Of a stretch of 64,000 nucleotides of DNA, positions 1 to 7,894 are shown one piece after another; position 1 is the first letter of the stretch; each line of letters opens with the position of its first letter. The notes under the pieces were generated by a model, which was given only the letters and a program-made list of their open reading frames with translations, made no database searches and was not told the origin of the DNA. This DNA comes from JAGQZY01 sp964588335 (lineage in GTDB: Bacteria; Bdellovibrionota; Bdellovibrionia; Bdellovibrionales; JAGQZY01). The position numbers were made by a program, and so were the translations under genes. The DNA lies in contig CAZPOV010000008.1 of NCBI GenBank assembly GCA_964588335.1, positions 1 through 64,000 on the forward strand, in the 5' to 3' direction.

Positions 1-363
1 GGCCAGTTCGTCCTAGATTTGATGGTTTTCGAATCTATTTTACAGTTGGAAAACTATTCATTGGTCAATACAATGCGAATCGTTGCAGGCAGTCTGGTCT
101 TCTTTTGTGGATTTAATGTGCTCTACTACTGGGGACCTTCACGAAAAGTAAGAGTTTCTCAGATATGGCCTGGCGGCTTGGTAGCAACGATTTTATTTCT
201 GGGCGCTTCTTTTATCTATTCTTACTACCTACAAGCCGCTGGTAACTACAGCGCCACCTATGGCAGTCTTGGGGCCGCCATAGGATTGCTTATGTGGCTC
301 TATATTCTTAGTTTCGTCACTTTGTTAGGGGCTGAGATTAACAAAGCCCTGTTGGAAAAATAA
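1..363 (+). CDS. YihY/BrkB family membrane protein, C-terminal part
   Basis: The reading frame is open from base 1, so the gene begins outside the window and only about 120 residues are visible. They hold at least three hydrophobic segments and the pattern of the YihY/virulence factor BrkB family near its C-terminus: an S-x-Y-YLQ stretch, then NYSATYGSLGAAIGLLMWLY and a final segment ending LLGAEIN. These are inner-membrane proteins of uncertain function; the old name ribonuclease BN is a misassignment. No partner is visible upstream. It is convergent with the LysR gene that follows, 7 bases away. Confidence 0.85.
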   Translation, partial: GQFVLDLMVFESILQLENYSLVNTMRIVAGSLVFFCGFNVLYYWGPSRKVRVSQIWPGGLVATILFLGASFIYSYYLQAAGNYSATYGSLGAAIGLLMWLYILSFVTLLGAEINKALLEK

Positions 364-370
364 CCTAGTT

Positions 371-1300
371 TCATTGGCTAATTTTCGATAATAGATCTCT
401 GACTTGCGACTCTTTATCCCGATCAGCGAGAAAAAAAGCGCTGATACTCATCGGTTCAGAGAGCTCCAATTTGGCTATAGAAACCAATCCCTCGTAGCTC
501 TCAAAGATCGTTTCGGGCAAGACTGAAAAGCACGGTTTGTTTTGGGTTATGACACAGGCTGTATGGAGGTCATCACTTTCGCCCATGACGATCGGGACTA
601 CATCATTTTCTAGGAAAAAACGATCAATACGTCTTTGGATTTGATTGGTTTTAGAAAATTTGAAGTAATCCGCTTGGTTGAGGACTTTTGAAAGAGGGCC
701 TTCCATAGAGGCCAATGGGTTATCGACATTAACAACAACATGGTAGGTGGCGGAGAATATCTTCTTAACTTCGATGTCGTCGCCAAAACTTGAGGTGTCG
801 CCGAGATGCTCGGAAAGAAAGAACGTAAGACGATCTCTTCTCAATTCGTCAATCAAAGTCGGTAGGGTGTGTTCACAGATCGATAAACCCATTTTTTCAT
901 CTGAGAACAAAGGGTTTAATATTTTGGTTACGAGAAGTTTGGGTGATGTTTTTGAAACTCCTATTTTAATAGTTTTTTCCTTCTGGTGGTATTTTTGATA
1001 GTTGAAGTTAGCAACCATCTCTTCGATGCTTTCGAAAATTTTTGAAGTGTATTCGTAAAGAAAATGACCATTGTCGTTAAGTTTTATTGAGCGACCTTTA
1101 CGGAGGAAGAGTGGGGTGGAGAGTGTTGTCTCAAGTTTGTTGATTTGCTGCGAGAGTGTCGGTTGTGTGATGTTCAAAGCCTTGGCTGCGGCTGTTAGGG
1201 ACTCGCATTCGGCAACGGTATTGAAGTAAAAAAAGTGGTTGAGATTTATGTTTTTTAAATCTCTTACAACGGAACCAGTGAACCCATTGATCTGTTTCAT
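371..1300 (-). CDS. LysR family transcriptional regulator, NhaR-like N-terminus
   Basis: The protein has 309 residues, a normal length for LysR regulators. An N-terminal winged helix-turn-helix lies at roughly residues 20-80 (LTAAAKALNITQPTLSQQI, then LFLRKGR), followed by a substrate-binding-like effector domain. The start is preceded by a good AGGAAGG ribosome site. The wording around the helix-turn-helix (NHFFYFNTVAE) resembles NhaR, the activator of sodium/proton antiporter and osmotic-stress genes, but no antiporter gene is adjacent. The neighbouring CsbD-like and MscS genes would fit an osmotic role; that link is inference. It is separated from the next leftward gene by a terminator. 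Confidence 0.85.
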   Translation of the reverse strand: MKQINGFTGSVVRDLKNINLNHFFYFNTVAECESLTAAAKALNITQPTLSQQINKLETTLSTPLFLRKGRSIKLNDNGHFLYEYTSKIFESIEEMVANFNYQKYHQKEKTIKIGVSKTSPKLLVTKILNPLFSDEKMGLSICEHTLPTLIDELRRDRLTFFLSEHLGDTSSFGDDIEVKKIFSATYHVVVNVDNPLASMEGPLSKVLNQADYFKFSKTNQIQRRIDRFFLENDVVPIVMGESDDLHTACVITQNKPCFSVLPETIFESYEGLVSIAKLELSEPMSISAFFLADRDKESQVRDLLSKISQ

Positions 1301-1330
1301 ATTTTGTATCTTTCCTTCCTGTTAAAATTT

Positions 1331-1355
1331 AAAAAAAAAGGGCCAAGTGGCCCTT
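1331..1355 (-). terminator. Rho-independent terminator after the small acidic lipoprotein gene
   Basis: Read on the minus strand, a GGGCCA / TGGCCC stem with a two-base centre is followed by nine T residues. It lies directly after the stop codon of the leftward lipoprotein gene and before the LysR gene. Confidence 0.85.
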
Positions 1356-1378
1356 CCGTCATAGACGTCTAAAACACT

Positions 1379-1693
1379 TTACTCGGGCTTTTTGTCCTCA
1401 ACCCAGTGCTTGGTTTCCTTGGCTTTTTTCTCGGCAGAATCTTCGACGTCGTCAGCCGTTTCTTCCATGCCTTCAGCGGTGTCTTCAGCCATTTCCTGGC
1501 CAGCCTCATAAGTGTCCTCCGCGGAATCACTAATACCTTCGCCAGCGGCCTCAAGATTTTCTTCTGCAGCCTCCGCTTGTTCGTCCATGGCCTCATAAGT
1601 TTCGTCGGCACGATCGTCAACGTTGTCGTTGTCACAGCCCAAAAGAAACACAGAAAATGTTCCAGCTAATAGCAATTTCAAAATACTTTTCAT
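1379..1693 (-). CDS. Small acidic lipoprotein, alanine/glutamate-rich
   Basis: I start it at the ATG at 1693, where a GAAAGGG ribosome site and a lipoprotein signal (MKSILKLLLAGTFSVFLLGC) agree; an upstream in-frame extension lacks both. The 104-residue product becomes lipidated at the lipobox cysteine. The mature part is a low-complexity helix with repeats of the type EAMDEQAEAAEENLEA, DTYEAGQEMAED and EETADDVEDSAEKKAKE, probably an extended coiled coil in the periplasm. It lies 42 bases after the CsbD-like gene and probably shares its promoter. The family is not recognised; lipoproteins of this composition are common beside CsbD-type stress genes. Confidence 0.8.
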   Translation of the reverse strand: MKSILKLLLAGTFSVFLLGCDNDNVDDRADETYEAMDEQAEAAEENLEAAGEGISDSAEDTYEAGQEMAEDTAEGMEETADDVEDSAEKKAKETKHWVEDKKPE

Positions 1694-1735
1694 TATAGTA
1701 CCCTTTCTATTATAAACGACAGTGGTCGTTATCAA

Positions 1736-1960
1736 TTAATGTTTAGCTTGTTGTTGAGTTTCAGAATTTCTAGAGAAGAATCCATCGACTTCTTTTTCAG
1801 CTTTATCACGGCTCATTCCGTAGGCCTCCTGGATACTGCCAACCAATTGATCCTTTTCGCCTTCGATACGGTCCAGTTGATCGTCGGTGAGTTTTCCCCA
1901 CTGAGCCTTCACTTTACCTTTCATCTGCTTCCAGTTTCCTTTAATAGTATCGGTATTCAT
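1736..1960 (-). CDS. CsbD family stress protein
   Basis: This 74-residue protein has the typical CsbD pattern: NWKQMKGKVKAQWGKLTDDQLDRI, then a helical second half with EGEKDQLVGSIQEAYG and SRDKAEKEVDGF. CsbD-like proteins are small, very abundant helical-bundle proteins induced in general stress; their biochemical role is unknown. An AAGGAG site stands nine bases before the ATG. It is divergent from the MscS gene, and the shared upstream gap carries two TTGTGAA-type palindromes that may control both directions. Confidence 0.9.
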   Translation of the reverse strand: MNTDTIKGNWKQMKGKVKAQWGKLTDDQLDRIEGEKDQLVGSIQEAYGMSRDKAEKEVDGFFSRNSETQQQAKH

Positions 1961-2059
1961 GTTGTCTCCTTGTTTTGATTTTCTTTAACTGATTTCTTTT
2001 ATCGCTTAGGTTCAAGGAATTCGCTTTGAGGACGAGTTTATTTGTTGTGCAATTAAGTA

Positions 2060-2121
2060 CACAAAGTTGTGAAAGGATTTCAATTGTAAATAACTACAAA
2101 CTTTTTTCACAAAGTTGTGAA
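2060..2121. promoter_or_regulatory. Two palindromic sites in the csbD-like/mscS divergent gap
   Basis: The 14-mer CACAAAGTTGTGAA occurs twice, at 2060-2073 and 2108-2121. The second copy extends to the inverted repeat TTCACAAAGTTGTGAA (2106-2121). The sites lie between the divergent CsbD-like and MscS genes, as expected for a dimeric repressor or activator. Related sequences occur in other gaps of the first 10 kb. The binding protein is unknown. Confidence 0.5.
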
Positions 2122-2173
2122 CGATTAACTCGAGACTCCTGGCATTATTTCTAGACGCTAAAGAGGAGAATCA

Positions 2174-3118
2174 ATGGAAGCATCAGTTATTACCAATGGA
2201 ATCGAAAAACTTACTGACAAACTTTATGGTTGGGGTGTTGGCGCCGTCGAAATGCTGCCTAATATTTTAATTGCGGTCCTTATATTTGTTATTTTTCAAG
2301 AAATTGGCCGGTGGGTTTACTCAATCCTGAGAGGTAGCTTTAAGAAGACGGACCTTAATGAAAGTTTAGTCCATTTACTTTCCAATATTGGCCGCGTCTC
2401 TGTTATTGCTTTGGGTTTTGTTCTAGCGCTGTCAGTTCTTGAGTTACAAAAAGCCGTATTTTCCCTTCTAGCAGGAGTAGGAGTCATAGGCTTAGCCCTG
2501 GGCTTCGCTTTTCAAGATTTAGCTGCCAATTTCATGTCAGGAATAATGCTGGCCGTCCGAAGTCCGATCCGCATCGGTGATGTGATCAAGATCGGAGATA
2601 TACTAGGAACAGTTGATGACATTCGCCTACGCGATACCGTGATCGAAAACTTCAGTGGTCAGAAGATTTTTGTTCCTAACAAAGACTTTACCAGTGATCG
2701 ATTCACTAATTATTCGCTGAAGGGACAGCGAAAGTTAACGATCAATGTTGGTGTTGGATATGAAGATGATGCTAAGGAAGCTGTGGATGTGGTTCAAAAA
2801 GCTTTGAGTGGTGTAAGTTTGAAAATTGACGACCCAGCACCTACGGCTTATATTGAGGGGCTGGGAGGGAGTTCTGTAGATATCATCGGGCATGTTTGGT
2901 TTACCTATCCTGGCACCAATTTTTTCGAAATTCGAAATGAAGCCTACATCGCTGTCAAATCGGCTCTCGAAGAAAAAGGATTTAACATTCCATTTCCAAT
3001 CCGAACCCTTGATATTCCGGACTCCACATTACAAAGCCTAGTGACTTCTTCTTCAAATCAGAGCTTTAAAAATAACGGCCGAGACACCGGAAAGGATTCT
3101 CATGATTTACAGAATTAA
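2174..3118 (+). CDS. MscS family mechanosensitive ion channel
   Basis: The 314-residue protein has three predicted membrane segments (about residues 20-45, 70-95, 95-125). The third is the glycine/alanine-rich pore helix (GVGVIGLALGFAFQDLAANFMSG), followed by the beta domain with RSPIRIGDVIKIGD and FVPNKDF. These features identify a small MscS-type channel that releases solutes from the cytoplasm during osmotic down-shock. The ribosome site is AGAGGAG. The M48 protease gene starts inside its 3' end (17-base overlap), so the two are probably co-translated. The divergent CsbD-like gene and shared palindromes suggest osmotic or stationary-phase control. Confidence 0.93.
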   Translation: MEASVITNGIEKLTDKLYGWGVGAVEMLPNILIAVLIFVIFQEIGRWVYSILRGSFKKTDLNESLVHLLSNIGRVSVIALGFVLALSVLELQKAVFSLLAGVGVIGLALGFAFQDLAANFMSGIMLAVRSPIRIGDVIKIGDILGTVDDIRLRDTVIENFSGQKIFVPNKDFTSDRFTNYSLKGQRKLTINVGVGYEDDAKEAVDVVQKALSGVSLKIDDPAPTAYIEGLGGSSVDIIGHVWFTYPGTNFFEIRNEAYIAVKSALEEKGFNIPFPIRTLDIPDSTLQSLVTSSSNQSFKNNGRDTGKDSHDLQN

Positions 3119-3917
3119 AAGTGGTTTCAATATATTGGCTGGTGTTCTTGTCGCCTCTTGTTTGTTGGCTTCTTGCTCAACGTCTCCAACCGGGCGCAAG
3201 CAGCTGACTTATCTTCCGGAATCTCAGATGGCGAAAATGGGCGAGAGCTCGTTCAATAATCTGAAATCCAAGATGCAGACTTTGGATCATAGTAGTGACC
3301 AGTATCAGCTGGTCGAATGCATATCGAATCGTATCTTAGAAGCCAATGGATTTGATAAAAACGAATGGGAGATCCAGGTTTTCCAAGAGGACTCTCCGAA
3401 CGCGTTTGCCTTGCCAGGCAAAAAAATAGGTGTTCATACCGGTATGATCAGTTTGGTGGATTCCAATGCACAATTAGCAGCGGTAATAGGTCACGAAGTG
3501 GGGCATGTGATTGCCGACCATGGTAACGAGCGTGCCTCTCAAACACTTTTGGTTCAAGGGGGGCTGGTGGTGGCTGATCTTTACCTCGGAAGAGACTCTC
3601 AAACAGATGGCTTGATCATGGGTGCACTGGGTCTTGGAGCACAAGTTGGGGTTCTCCTTCCGTTCAGTCGAAAGCACGAAGAAGAGGCCGACGCCATAGG
3701 ATTGGAATACATGGCAAAAGCAGGTTTCAATCCCAAAGAGGCTTCCAAGCTTTGGTTGATAATGGATGAAAAAAGTGGCGGGAAGGCTCCGCCGGAATTT
3801 CTCTCGACTCATCCCAGTTCGCAGTCGAGAGCCAAAAAGTTAGAGGAAATGGCTCCCCAGTACATGGCCTCGTTCAGGGCTTATCCTGAGTCTAGGAAAG
3901 ATTCTTGCCGACGATAG
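3102..3917 (+). CDS. M48 family metallopeptidase lipoprotein
   Basis: This 271-residue protein has a lipoprotein signal ending at LLASC and then the motif TSPTGRKQLTYLP that is typical of exported M48 proteases (LoiP/YcaL/BepA type). The zinc site HEVGH begins at about residue 131 and a downstream glutamate lies in EEEADAIGLEYMAKAGF. These enzymes act in the periplasm on misfolded or outer-membrane proteins. The ATG lies inside the mscS gene and has a GGAAAGGA site, so expression is coupled to the channel gene. A weak hairpin follows at 3914-3930 with no U-tract. Confidence 0.92.
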   Translation: MIYRIKSGFNILAGVLVASCLLASCSTSPTGRKQLTYLPESQMAKMGESSFNNLKSKMQTLDHSSDQYQLVECISNRILEANGFDKNEWEIQVFQEDSPNAFALPGKKIGVHTGMISLVDSNAQLAAVIGHEVGHVIADHGNERASQTLLVQGGLVVADLYLGRDSQTDGLIMGALGLGAQVGVLLPFSRKHEEEADAIGLEYMAKAGFNPKEASKLWLIMDEKSGGKAPPEFLSTHPSSQSRAKKLEEMAPQYMASFRAYPESRKDSCRR

Positions 3918-4043
3918 TCTAACGGACTATGAGACTTGTGAAAAATTCTCCAATTTTAATATCAAATTTTTGCAAGCTTGTTGACAATAAAAGAATCAAT
4001 CCTCCATGAAAAAAAACAAGTATCATGTGATTCTGTATCGGAA

Positions 4044-4472
4044 ATGAATAAGGTACGAACTATAATACTTTTTTTAACTGTTTTGCTGGTTTGGAGCGTT
4101 CCCTCAACCTTTTTTTATTCGACTCCGGCCGAAGCGCATGTTCATGATATCGATACAATAGTAGAATTTGAAAATGTGGAATCCTACCCCATTATTATTT
4201 ATGTCTTTGAAGAAGTGGACCCTGTAACTTCAGGCTATGGTACTGAAAAGGCGATATTACAGGCCGTTTCTTATCAGGATACGATTCAGCTTCCCTTAGT
4301 TTTTACAGAGGGCACCAGAATATTTGCTTTCAGCGATATGAATGACAATGGAATTTTAGATAAAAATGAAGCTGGCATTCCTCTCGAGCCTGTCGCTACC
4401 GGTTTGCAGGCAACGCCCGGTTATCAGCAGCAAAGACAAACCCTTATAAGAATGCAATTTGAAACTTTTTAA
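4044..4472 (+). CDS. Exported DUF2141-like protein
   Basis: I start it at the ATG at 4044, where a signal peptide follows (NKVRTIILFLTVLLVWSVP, cleavage near AEA-HVH); no strong ribosome site is visible. The mature part contains FAFSDMNDNGILDKNEAGIP, the DxNxNGxLDxNxxGIPxE signature of DUF2141 proteins, which form a small beta-sandwich with an acidic loop that may bind calcium. Length is 142 residues. A 13-codon reading frame (4006-4047) ends on the ATG in an ATGA overlap but has no ribosome site, so I do not call it a gene. The family's function is unknown; a periplasmic or surface location is inferred. Confidence 0.7.
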   Translation: MNKVRTIILFLTVLLVWSVPSTFFYSTPAEAHVHDIDTIVEFENVESYPIIIYVFEEVDPVTSGYGTEKAILQAVSYQDTIQLPLVFTEGTRIFAFSDMNDNGILDKNEAGIPLEPVATGLQATPGYQQQRQTLIRMQFETF

Positions 4473-4489
4473 GTTCACAGGAGTTGAAT

Positions 4490-4576
4490 ATGAATTACAA
4501 AGATATCGCACCCGAATATATTGTTCATTTACAAAGAGAAAATATTAAAGTTCCACTTTTTCCATTAAAGGTGTGA
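4490..4576 (+). CDS. Possible 28-residue protein downstream of the DUF2141-like gene
   Basis: An AGGAG site is followed after six bases by an ATG and a 28-codon frame (MNYKDIAPEYIVHLQRENIK, then VPLFPLKV). It begins 17 bases after the DUF2141-like stop and overlaps the end of the convergent S8 protease gene by 12 bases. The ribosome site is among the best in this region, which is the main support. No signal peptide or membrane segment is present and the family is not recognised. Confidence 0.4.
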   Translation: MNYKDIAPEYIVHLQRENIKVPLFPLKV

Positions 4577-5596
4577 ATCATATTTCTTGATATTCGCTGA
4601 ATGGTAAGACTCTTCCAGGTTTTTAAAACTTTGGAAAGCATTCACCCGGCGTCCAGATTTCACAAACCCCTTCAGCTGGTCAAACTGATCCGCACCCTCA
4701 AGAATGATGTTTTTTAGCTGAAAGCCAGTCAGTGAGGGGCGATAGGACAGAAGAAGAGCGGCGAGGCCACTGATGATGGGTGCGGCCATTGATGATCCGC
4801 TCCGCTGATCATAGCCATTCAATCGGCTTGTTGAAAGAATATTTTCTCCGGGAGCGGCTATGTGAATACTTTCGGGTCCAAAATTGGTGCCTTCAAGCCA
4901 TTGGCCTTTTTGATTCAGAGCGCCGACACTTATTAAGTTAACGAACTGATAAGCCGCTGGATAAAAAGGGCGCGTGTCAACATTGCTCGAGTAGTTCCCT
5001 GAGGCTGCAACCACCAAAATTCCTTTTTTTTCGGCCTCCTTTAGTACATTCATCATTTCCCTATTTTTATTGAAAGAGCCCCAGCTGAGATTGATGATCT
5101 GTGCACCGTTGGCGATAGCATAGCGGATAGCTGCAATTCCCGACTTTGTTTTTCCCGATTTCTTTTCGTCCAAAAAGGGGAGAGCCATAATTTTCACATG
5201 CGGAGCCATTCCTGAGACTTGCATTTCTTTGTTGGTCCCTGCGATAGTACCGGCGATATGGGTGCCATGATAAGAACCTTTAGACGTTCCCTCCGGTCCC
5301 ACGTTATTGGTGTTACGTAAAAAATTCCAACCATTGATATCGTCAACGTAACCATTTCCATCGTCATCGAGACCATTCAATTTTTCTGAAGGGTTGGACC
5401 AGGCATTGTTTTTCAATGCTTCATGGTTAAAGTCGACACCATTGTCGATTACAGCAACGATGATTTCTGGAGAGCCCTTTGTTAGACTCCAAGACTTATC
5501 AGTGTTTATCGATCTGTGATGCCATTGTAAGGGTTGAACTGCGAAAGCGGAGTTACAATTGGAAAGACAACAAAAGAGAATAAGAAGCTTCAACAT
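4565..5596 (-). CDS. Secreted S8 (subtilisin-like) serine protease
   Basis: Started at the ATG at 5596, which has a GGGAGG site and a signal peptide (MLKLLILFCCLSNCNSAFA); the open frame extends upstream without either. The 343-residue protein carries the subtilase triad: Asp51 in VAVIDNGVD, His110 in HGTHIAG and Ser269 in SGSSMAAP. It includes a DDDGNGYVDDINGWNF segment common to exported bacterial subtilases and no clear propeptide domain. Secreted subtilisins degrade proteins outside the cell or in the periplasm; in a predator they could act on prey protein, which is inference. A 20-base inverted repeat lies 25 bases upstream of the start. Confidence 0.93.
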   Translation of the reverse strand: MLKLLILFCCLSNCNSAFAVQPLQWHHRSINTDKSWSLTKGSPEIIVAVIDNGVDFNHEALKNNAWSNPSEKLNGLDDDGNGYVDDINGWNFLRNTNNVGPEGTSKGSYHGTHIAGTIAGTNKEMQVSGMAPHVKIMALPFLDEKKSGKTKSGIAAIRYAIANGAQIINLSWGSFNKNREMMNVLKEAEKKGILVVAASGNYSSNVDTRPFYPAAYQFVNLISVGALNQKGQWLEGTNFGPESIHIAAPGENILSTSRLNGYDQRSGSSMAAPIISGLAALLLSYRPSLTGFQLKNIILEGADQFDQLKGFVKSGRRVNAFQSFKNLEESYHSANIKKYDSHL

Positions 5597-5620
5597 CACG
5601 ACCTCCCATCCATAGGTGAA

Positions 5621-5640
5621 TTGTGAATGCTTATTCACAA
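5621..5640. promoter_or_regulatory. Inverted repeat upstream of the S8 protease gene
   Basis: TTGTGAATGCTTATTCACAA is an 8-base perfect inverted repeat around a 4-base centre. It shares the TTGTGAA half-site with the csbD-like/mscS gap and lies in the promoter region of the leftward S8 protease gene. It resembles a CRP-type site but has an 8-base instead of a 6-base centre between TGTGA and TCACA. Confidence 0.45.
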
Positions 5641-5849
5641 AAATACCACATTTCCTAAAAAAACTGTATGTCCAGCCTGACCAAGGGGGAGTTCGAGACC
5701 ATGATGTCTCTCTGATTGGGCCTGAGAGTCATATAGGAAATGACTATGGGTCGGGAAGAGTGTTGATACCTACAAATCTAAATAAAGAATGGTCCATGAT
5801 ATCTTGTCTTACTTTTGTTTCTATAGAAGTGAATCAAAGGAGAATTACT

Positions 5850-6188
5850 ATGGAAACTAACCAAACTCGAAATATCGAAATGGACCGAGAAAACTTTAAA
5901 GCTGTTTGCAATTTCGTTCGAGACACAGAATCGAAGGCGAAAACCTCTGAAAATACACCCGAAGGCTTCGATGCAATCATGGGCGAATTTGGAGACAAAG
6001 CGCGCGAAATGCTTGAGAACATGTCCAACGACACCAACTTGCAAGAGAAGATCATAGAATTGGAACAAGCGGCAGACAGTGTGTTACGCTTTGCTCAGGA
6101 AAACAGTGACGTTCCATCGTCCCTACAAGATCAAATCAAAGAAGCTCACGATAGAGTCAGAGATGTTAAATCTAAAATTGTTCACTAA
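5850..6188 (+). CDS. Small helical protein of unknown function
   Basis: The ATG at 5850 has an AAAGGAG site; the open frame further upstream has no start signal. The 112-residue product is charged and almost wholly helical, with no signal peptide or membrane segment, for example MLENMSNDTNLQEKIIELEQ and DQIKEAHDRVRDVKSKIVH. It is a likely cytoplasmic coiled-coil protein. It sits alone between the divergent S8 protease gene and a strong terminator. The family is not recognised. Confidence 0.75.
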   Translation: METNQTRNIEMDRENFKAVCNFVRDTESKAKTSENTPEGFDAIMGEFGDKAREMLENMSNDTNLQEKIIELEQAADSVLRFAQENSDVPSSLQDQIKEAHDRVRDVKSKIVH

Positions 6189-6234
6189 CTAACCAACTAT
6201 TGATTAACTAAAACCAGTTTTTGCGAATTGGAGA

Positions 6235-6255
6235 GGGCGCTTGCGCCCTTTTTTT
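6235..6255 (+). terminator. Rho-independent terminator
   Basis: GGGCGC-TT-GCGCCC is followed by seven T residues, 46 bases after the 112-residue helical protein gene. Confidence 0.9.
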
Positions 6256-6384
6256 GTTTACTGGTTGGGCAGAGATATTGATATTTGTGCACATAAAAAG
6301 GACGTATTGTTCAATTTTTCCCAGATTTTCCAGATTAAAATATAGGATGTAACCAACGAATAGAAACAACATCAGGAGGATTAA

Positions 6385-6750
6385 GTGAAATACCAATGGA
6401 TCAAACTAATGATTGCGTCAATCTCAGGAATAATGCTCGCATGGGCCGCTCATGCTGAAATGAGAGGGGCTAAATCAATGGATGACAGTATCAAAAAGTC
6501 AGAGCGAACGACGCAAACGACAAATGATACGTGGTCAGAAGATCAAGACGAGAATTCAACTTGGGATTCTGGCACCGAAATGGGGCAGGGAATGGATCGT
6601 GAGCCCAATAACCAAGATTTTGGACGTAATTACACTTCAGGCTCAACGATACTCCGAGGAATGGGAATGCCAGCGACAGCTTTAGAGCCTAAAGAACCCC
6701 ATTCTCTTCGGCAAATCTTAGACAACAATGAGAGTCGGTCAAGATACTAG
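6385..6750 (+). CDS. Small exported hydrophilic protein
   Basis: The GTG start at 6385 is chosen because AGGAGG lies five bases upstream and a signal peptide follows (cleavage near AHA-EMRG, residue 24). The 121-residue protein is then hydrophilic and low in complexity (SER/TQT/NDTW, NSTWDSGTEMGQGM), with a C-terminal segment TILRGMGMPATALEPKEPH. No cysteine and no known domain. It is monocistronic, with its own terminator. Function unknown. Confidence 0.75.
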   Translation: MKYQWIKLMIASISGIMLAWAAHAEMRGAKSMDDSIKKSERTTQTTNDTWSEDQDENSTWDSGTEMGQGMDREPNNQDFGRNYTSGSTILRGMGMPATALEPKEPHSLRQILDNNESRSRY

Positions 6751-6773
6751 TCTCTACAAAATTGAATAGTCTT

Positions 6774-6808
6774 AAAAGCCTTCGAAACGATTCGAAGGCT
6801 TTTTTTTT
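6774..6808. terminator. Bidirectional terminator
   Basis: AAGCCTTCGAA and TTCGAAGGCTT form a stem followed by eight T residues on the plus strand and preceded by four A residues. It serves the rightward exported-protein gene and the convergent leftward gene that ends at 6807. Confidence 0.9.
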
Positions 6809-7193
6809 AATTTTCGTTAATTTCGCCCATGAAGATAGAACAGTATATTTGCAGTTTGCCTCTGTGGTACCCAAGTTCAGTACCATAAGTAAAGACACTT
6901 AGATTTTCAGAGGCATCGATGGGTTCGATGGTTAATGTATTTTCGGATTGCAAAAGGTTGACCTGAATCAAATATTGTTCGGCTCCAATAATTTGCTGTG
7001 TGTTAAATTCAGAGGGGTGTTGGCTCTGAGGGATATAAAACCTTTGAAATTGAGAACCGCTGTTTTGGTCCCAACAATCAATGATAACCTGTCCTTCACC
7101 GTCTATATTAAAAACTGGAACATCGGGTTTTTGTGGAAAAGACTGTGCAAAAAGCAAACTGGAAATAAGGGAAACAAGAATATTGAGTGTCAT
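6807..7193 (-). CDS. Exported protein of unknown function
   Basis: The ATG at 7193 has a GGAGG site and a signal peptide (MTLNILVSLISSLLFAQ); a longer frame upstream lacks both. The 128-residue product has a beta-rich, single-domain look, with segments such as GQVIIDCWDQNSG, SVFTYGTELGYHRGKLQIYC and two cysteines that could form a disulfide. It lies downstream of the superoxide dismutase gene in the same direction (115-base gap), so it may have its own promoter. The gap holds a TTGTGCAAAGTCATGAACAA sequence related to other sites in this region. Family not recognised. Confidence 0.7.
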   Translation of the reverse strand: MTLNILVSLISSLLFAQSFPQKPDVPVFNIDGEGQVIIDCWDQNSGSQFQRFYIPQSQHPSEFNTQQIIGAEQYLIQVNLLQSENTLTIEPIDASENLSVFTYGTELGYHRGKLQIYCSIFMGEINEN

Positions 7194-7308
7194 AAATCCT
7201 CCATACCCTAATATAACCACTGGCTATTGCAGATTTATGTGTCAATTGTGCAAAGTCATGAACAATTAAAGAACTGGCCCTCGACAGAAGACCAGCTTGA
7301 AAAAATCA

Positions 7309-7878
7309 TTAAGATTTTGGTATCACACCACAACCAATCCTTTTGCCCGCGGCACCTGAGGGTTGTGATTTAAAGTCATCGGCTTTGTTGTGCAATACAA
7401 ACGCTTTGCCATTGATATTGAACTTATTGTCTTTATCGATATTGATGTTCATAAAAGACTTCTCGATGGTTGCAATTCCCTTGTCATTGGCTTTCACATT
7501 CCCCAAGTCTCCGGCGTGGTGAGACTTAGAATAAGGCGCTCCGTGTTTATGGTCTTGCGGCGCAAAGTGTCCGCCAGCCGACTTGCCGTCTTTGGCCGAG
7601 CAATCACCTTTTTCATGAATATGAAAGCCGTGTTCGGAATTTGGCTCAAGCCCAGAGAACTTTCCAACCACTTTAAGGCGATCATTTTCTTGCACCAGTC
7701 GAATTTTGCCAGAGACATCGCTTCCACTTTTGGCCTGTATGATAACCTCGGAGCTTGGCATTCCGTTGTCACTCACTAAGTTTTGTTCAGAAACCGGCTC
7801 ATTTCCTTTGCACCCAATGACGGCGACACAAACACCCAGTGCAAGACCCAGGCCTATCGTTTTGTTTTTTTGTAACAT
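7309..7878 (-). CDS. sodC: Cu/Zn superoxide dismutase lipoprotein
   Basis: Started at the ATG at 7878 with a GGAGG site; the 189-residue product begins with a lipoprotein signal ending VIGC. The Cu/Zn site is visible: HGFHIHEKGDC with the first copper histidines, then GGHFAPQDHKHGAPYSKSHH and AGDLGN with the zinc ligands, and AFVLHNKADD with the last copper histidine. The cysteines in GDC and IGCGV form the usual disulfide. It converts superoxide to hydrogen peroxide in the periplasm, anchored to a membrane. It follows the L,D-transpeptidase gene by 16 bases and is co-transcribed with it. Confidence 0.95.
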   Translation of the reverse strand: MLQKNKTIGLGLALGVCVAVIGCKGNEPVSEQNLVSDNGMPSSEVIIQAKSGSDVSGKIRLVQENDRLKVVGKFSGLEPNSEHGFHIHEKGDCSAKDGKSAGGHFAPQDHKHGAPYSKSHHAGDLGNVKANDKGIATIEKSFMNINIDKDNKFNINGKAFVLHNKADDFKSQPSGAAGKRIGCGVIPKS

Positions 7879-7894
7879 TGTCTTTCCTCCAGAT

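Noticed and set aside
4006..4047. 13-codon leader peptide overlapping the DUF2141-like start
   Set aside because: The ATGA overlap is suggestive, but there is no ribosome site before its ATG.
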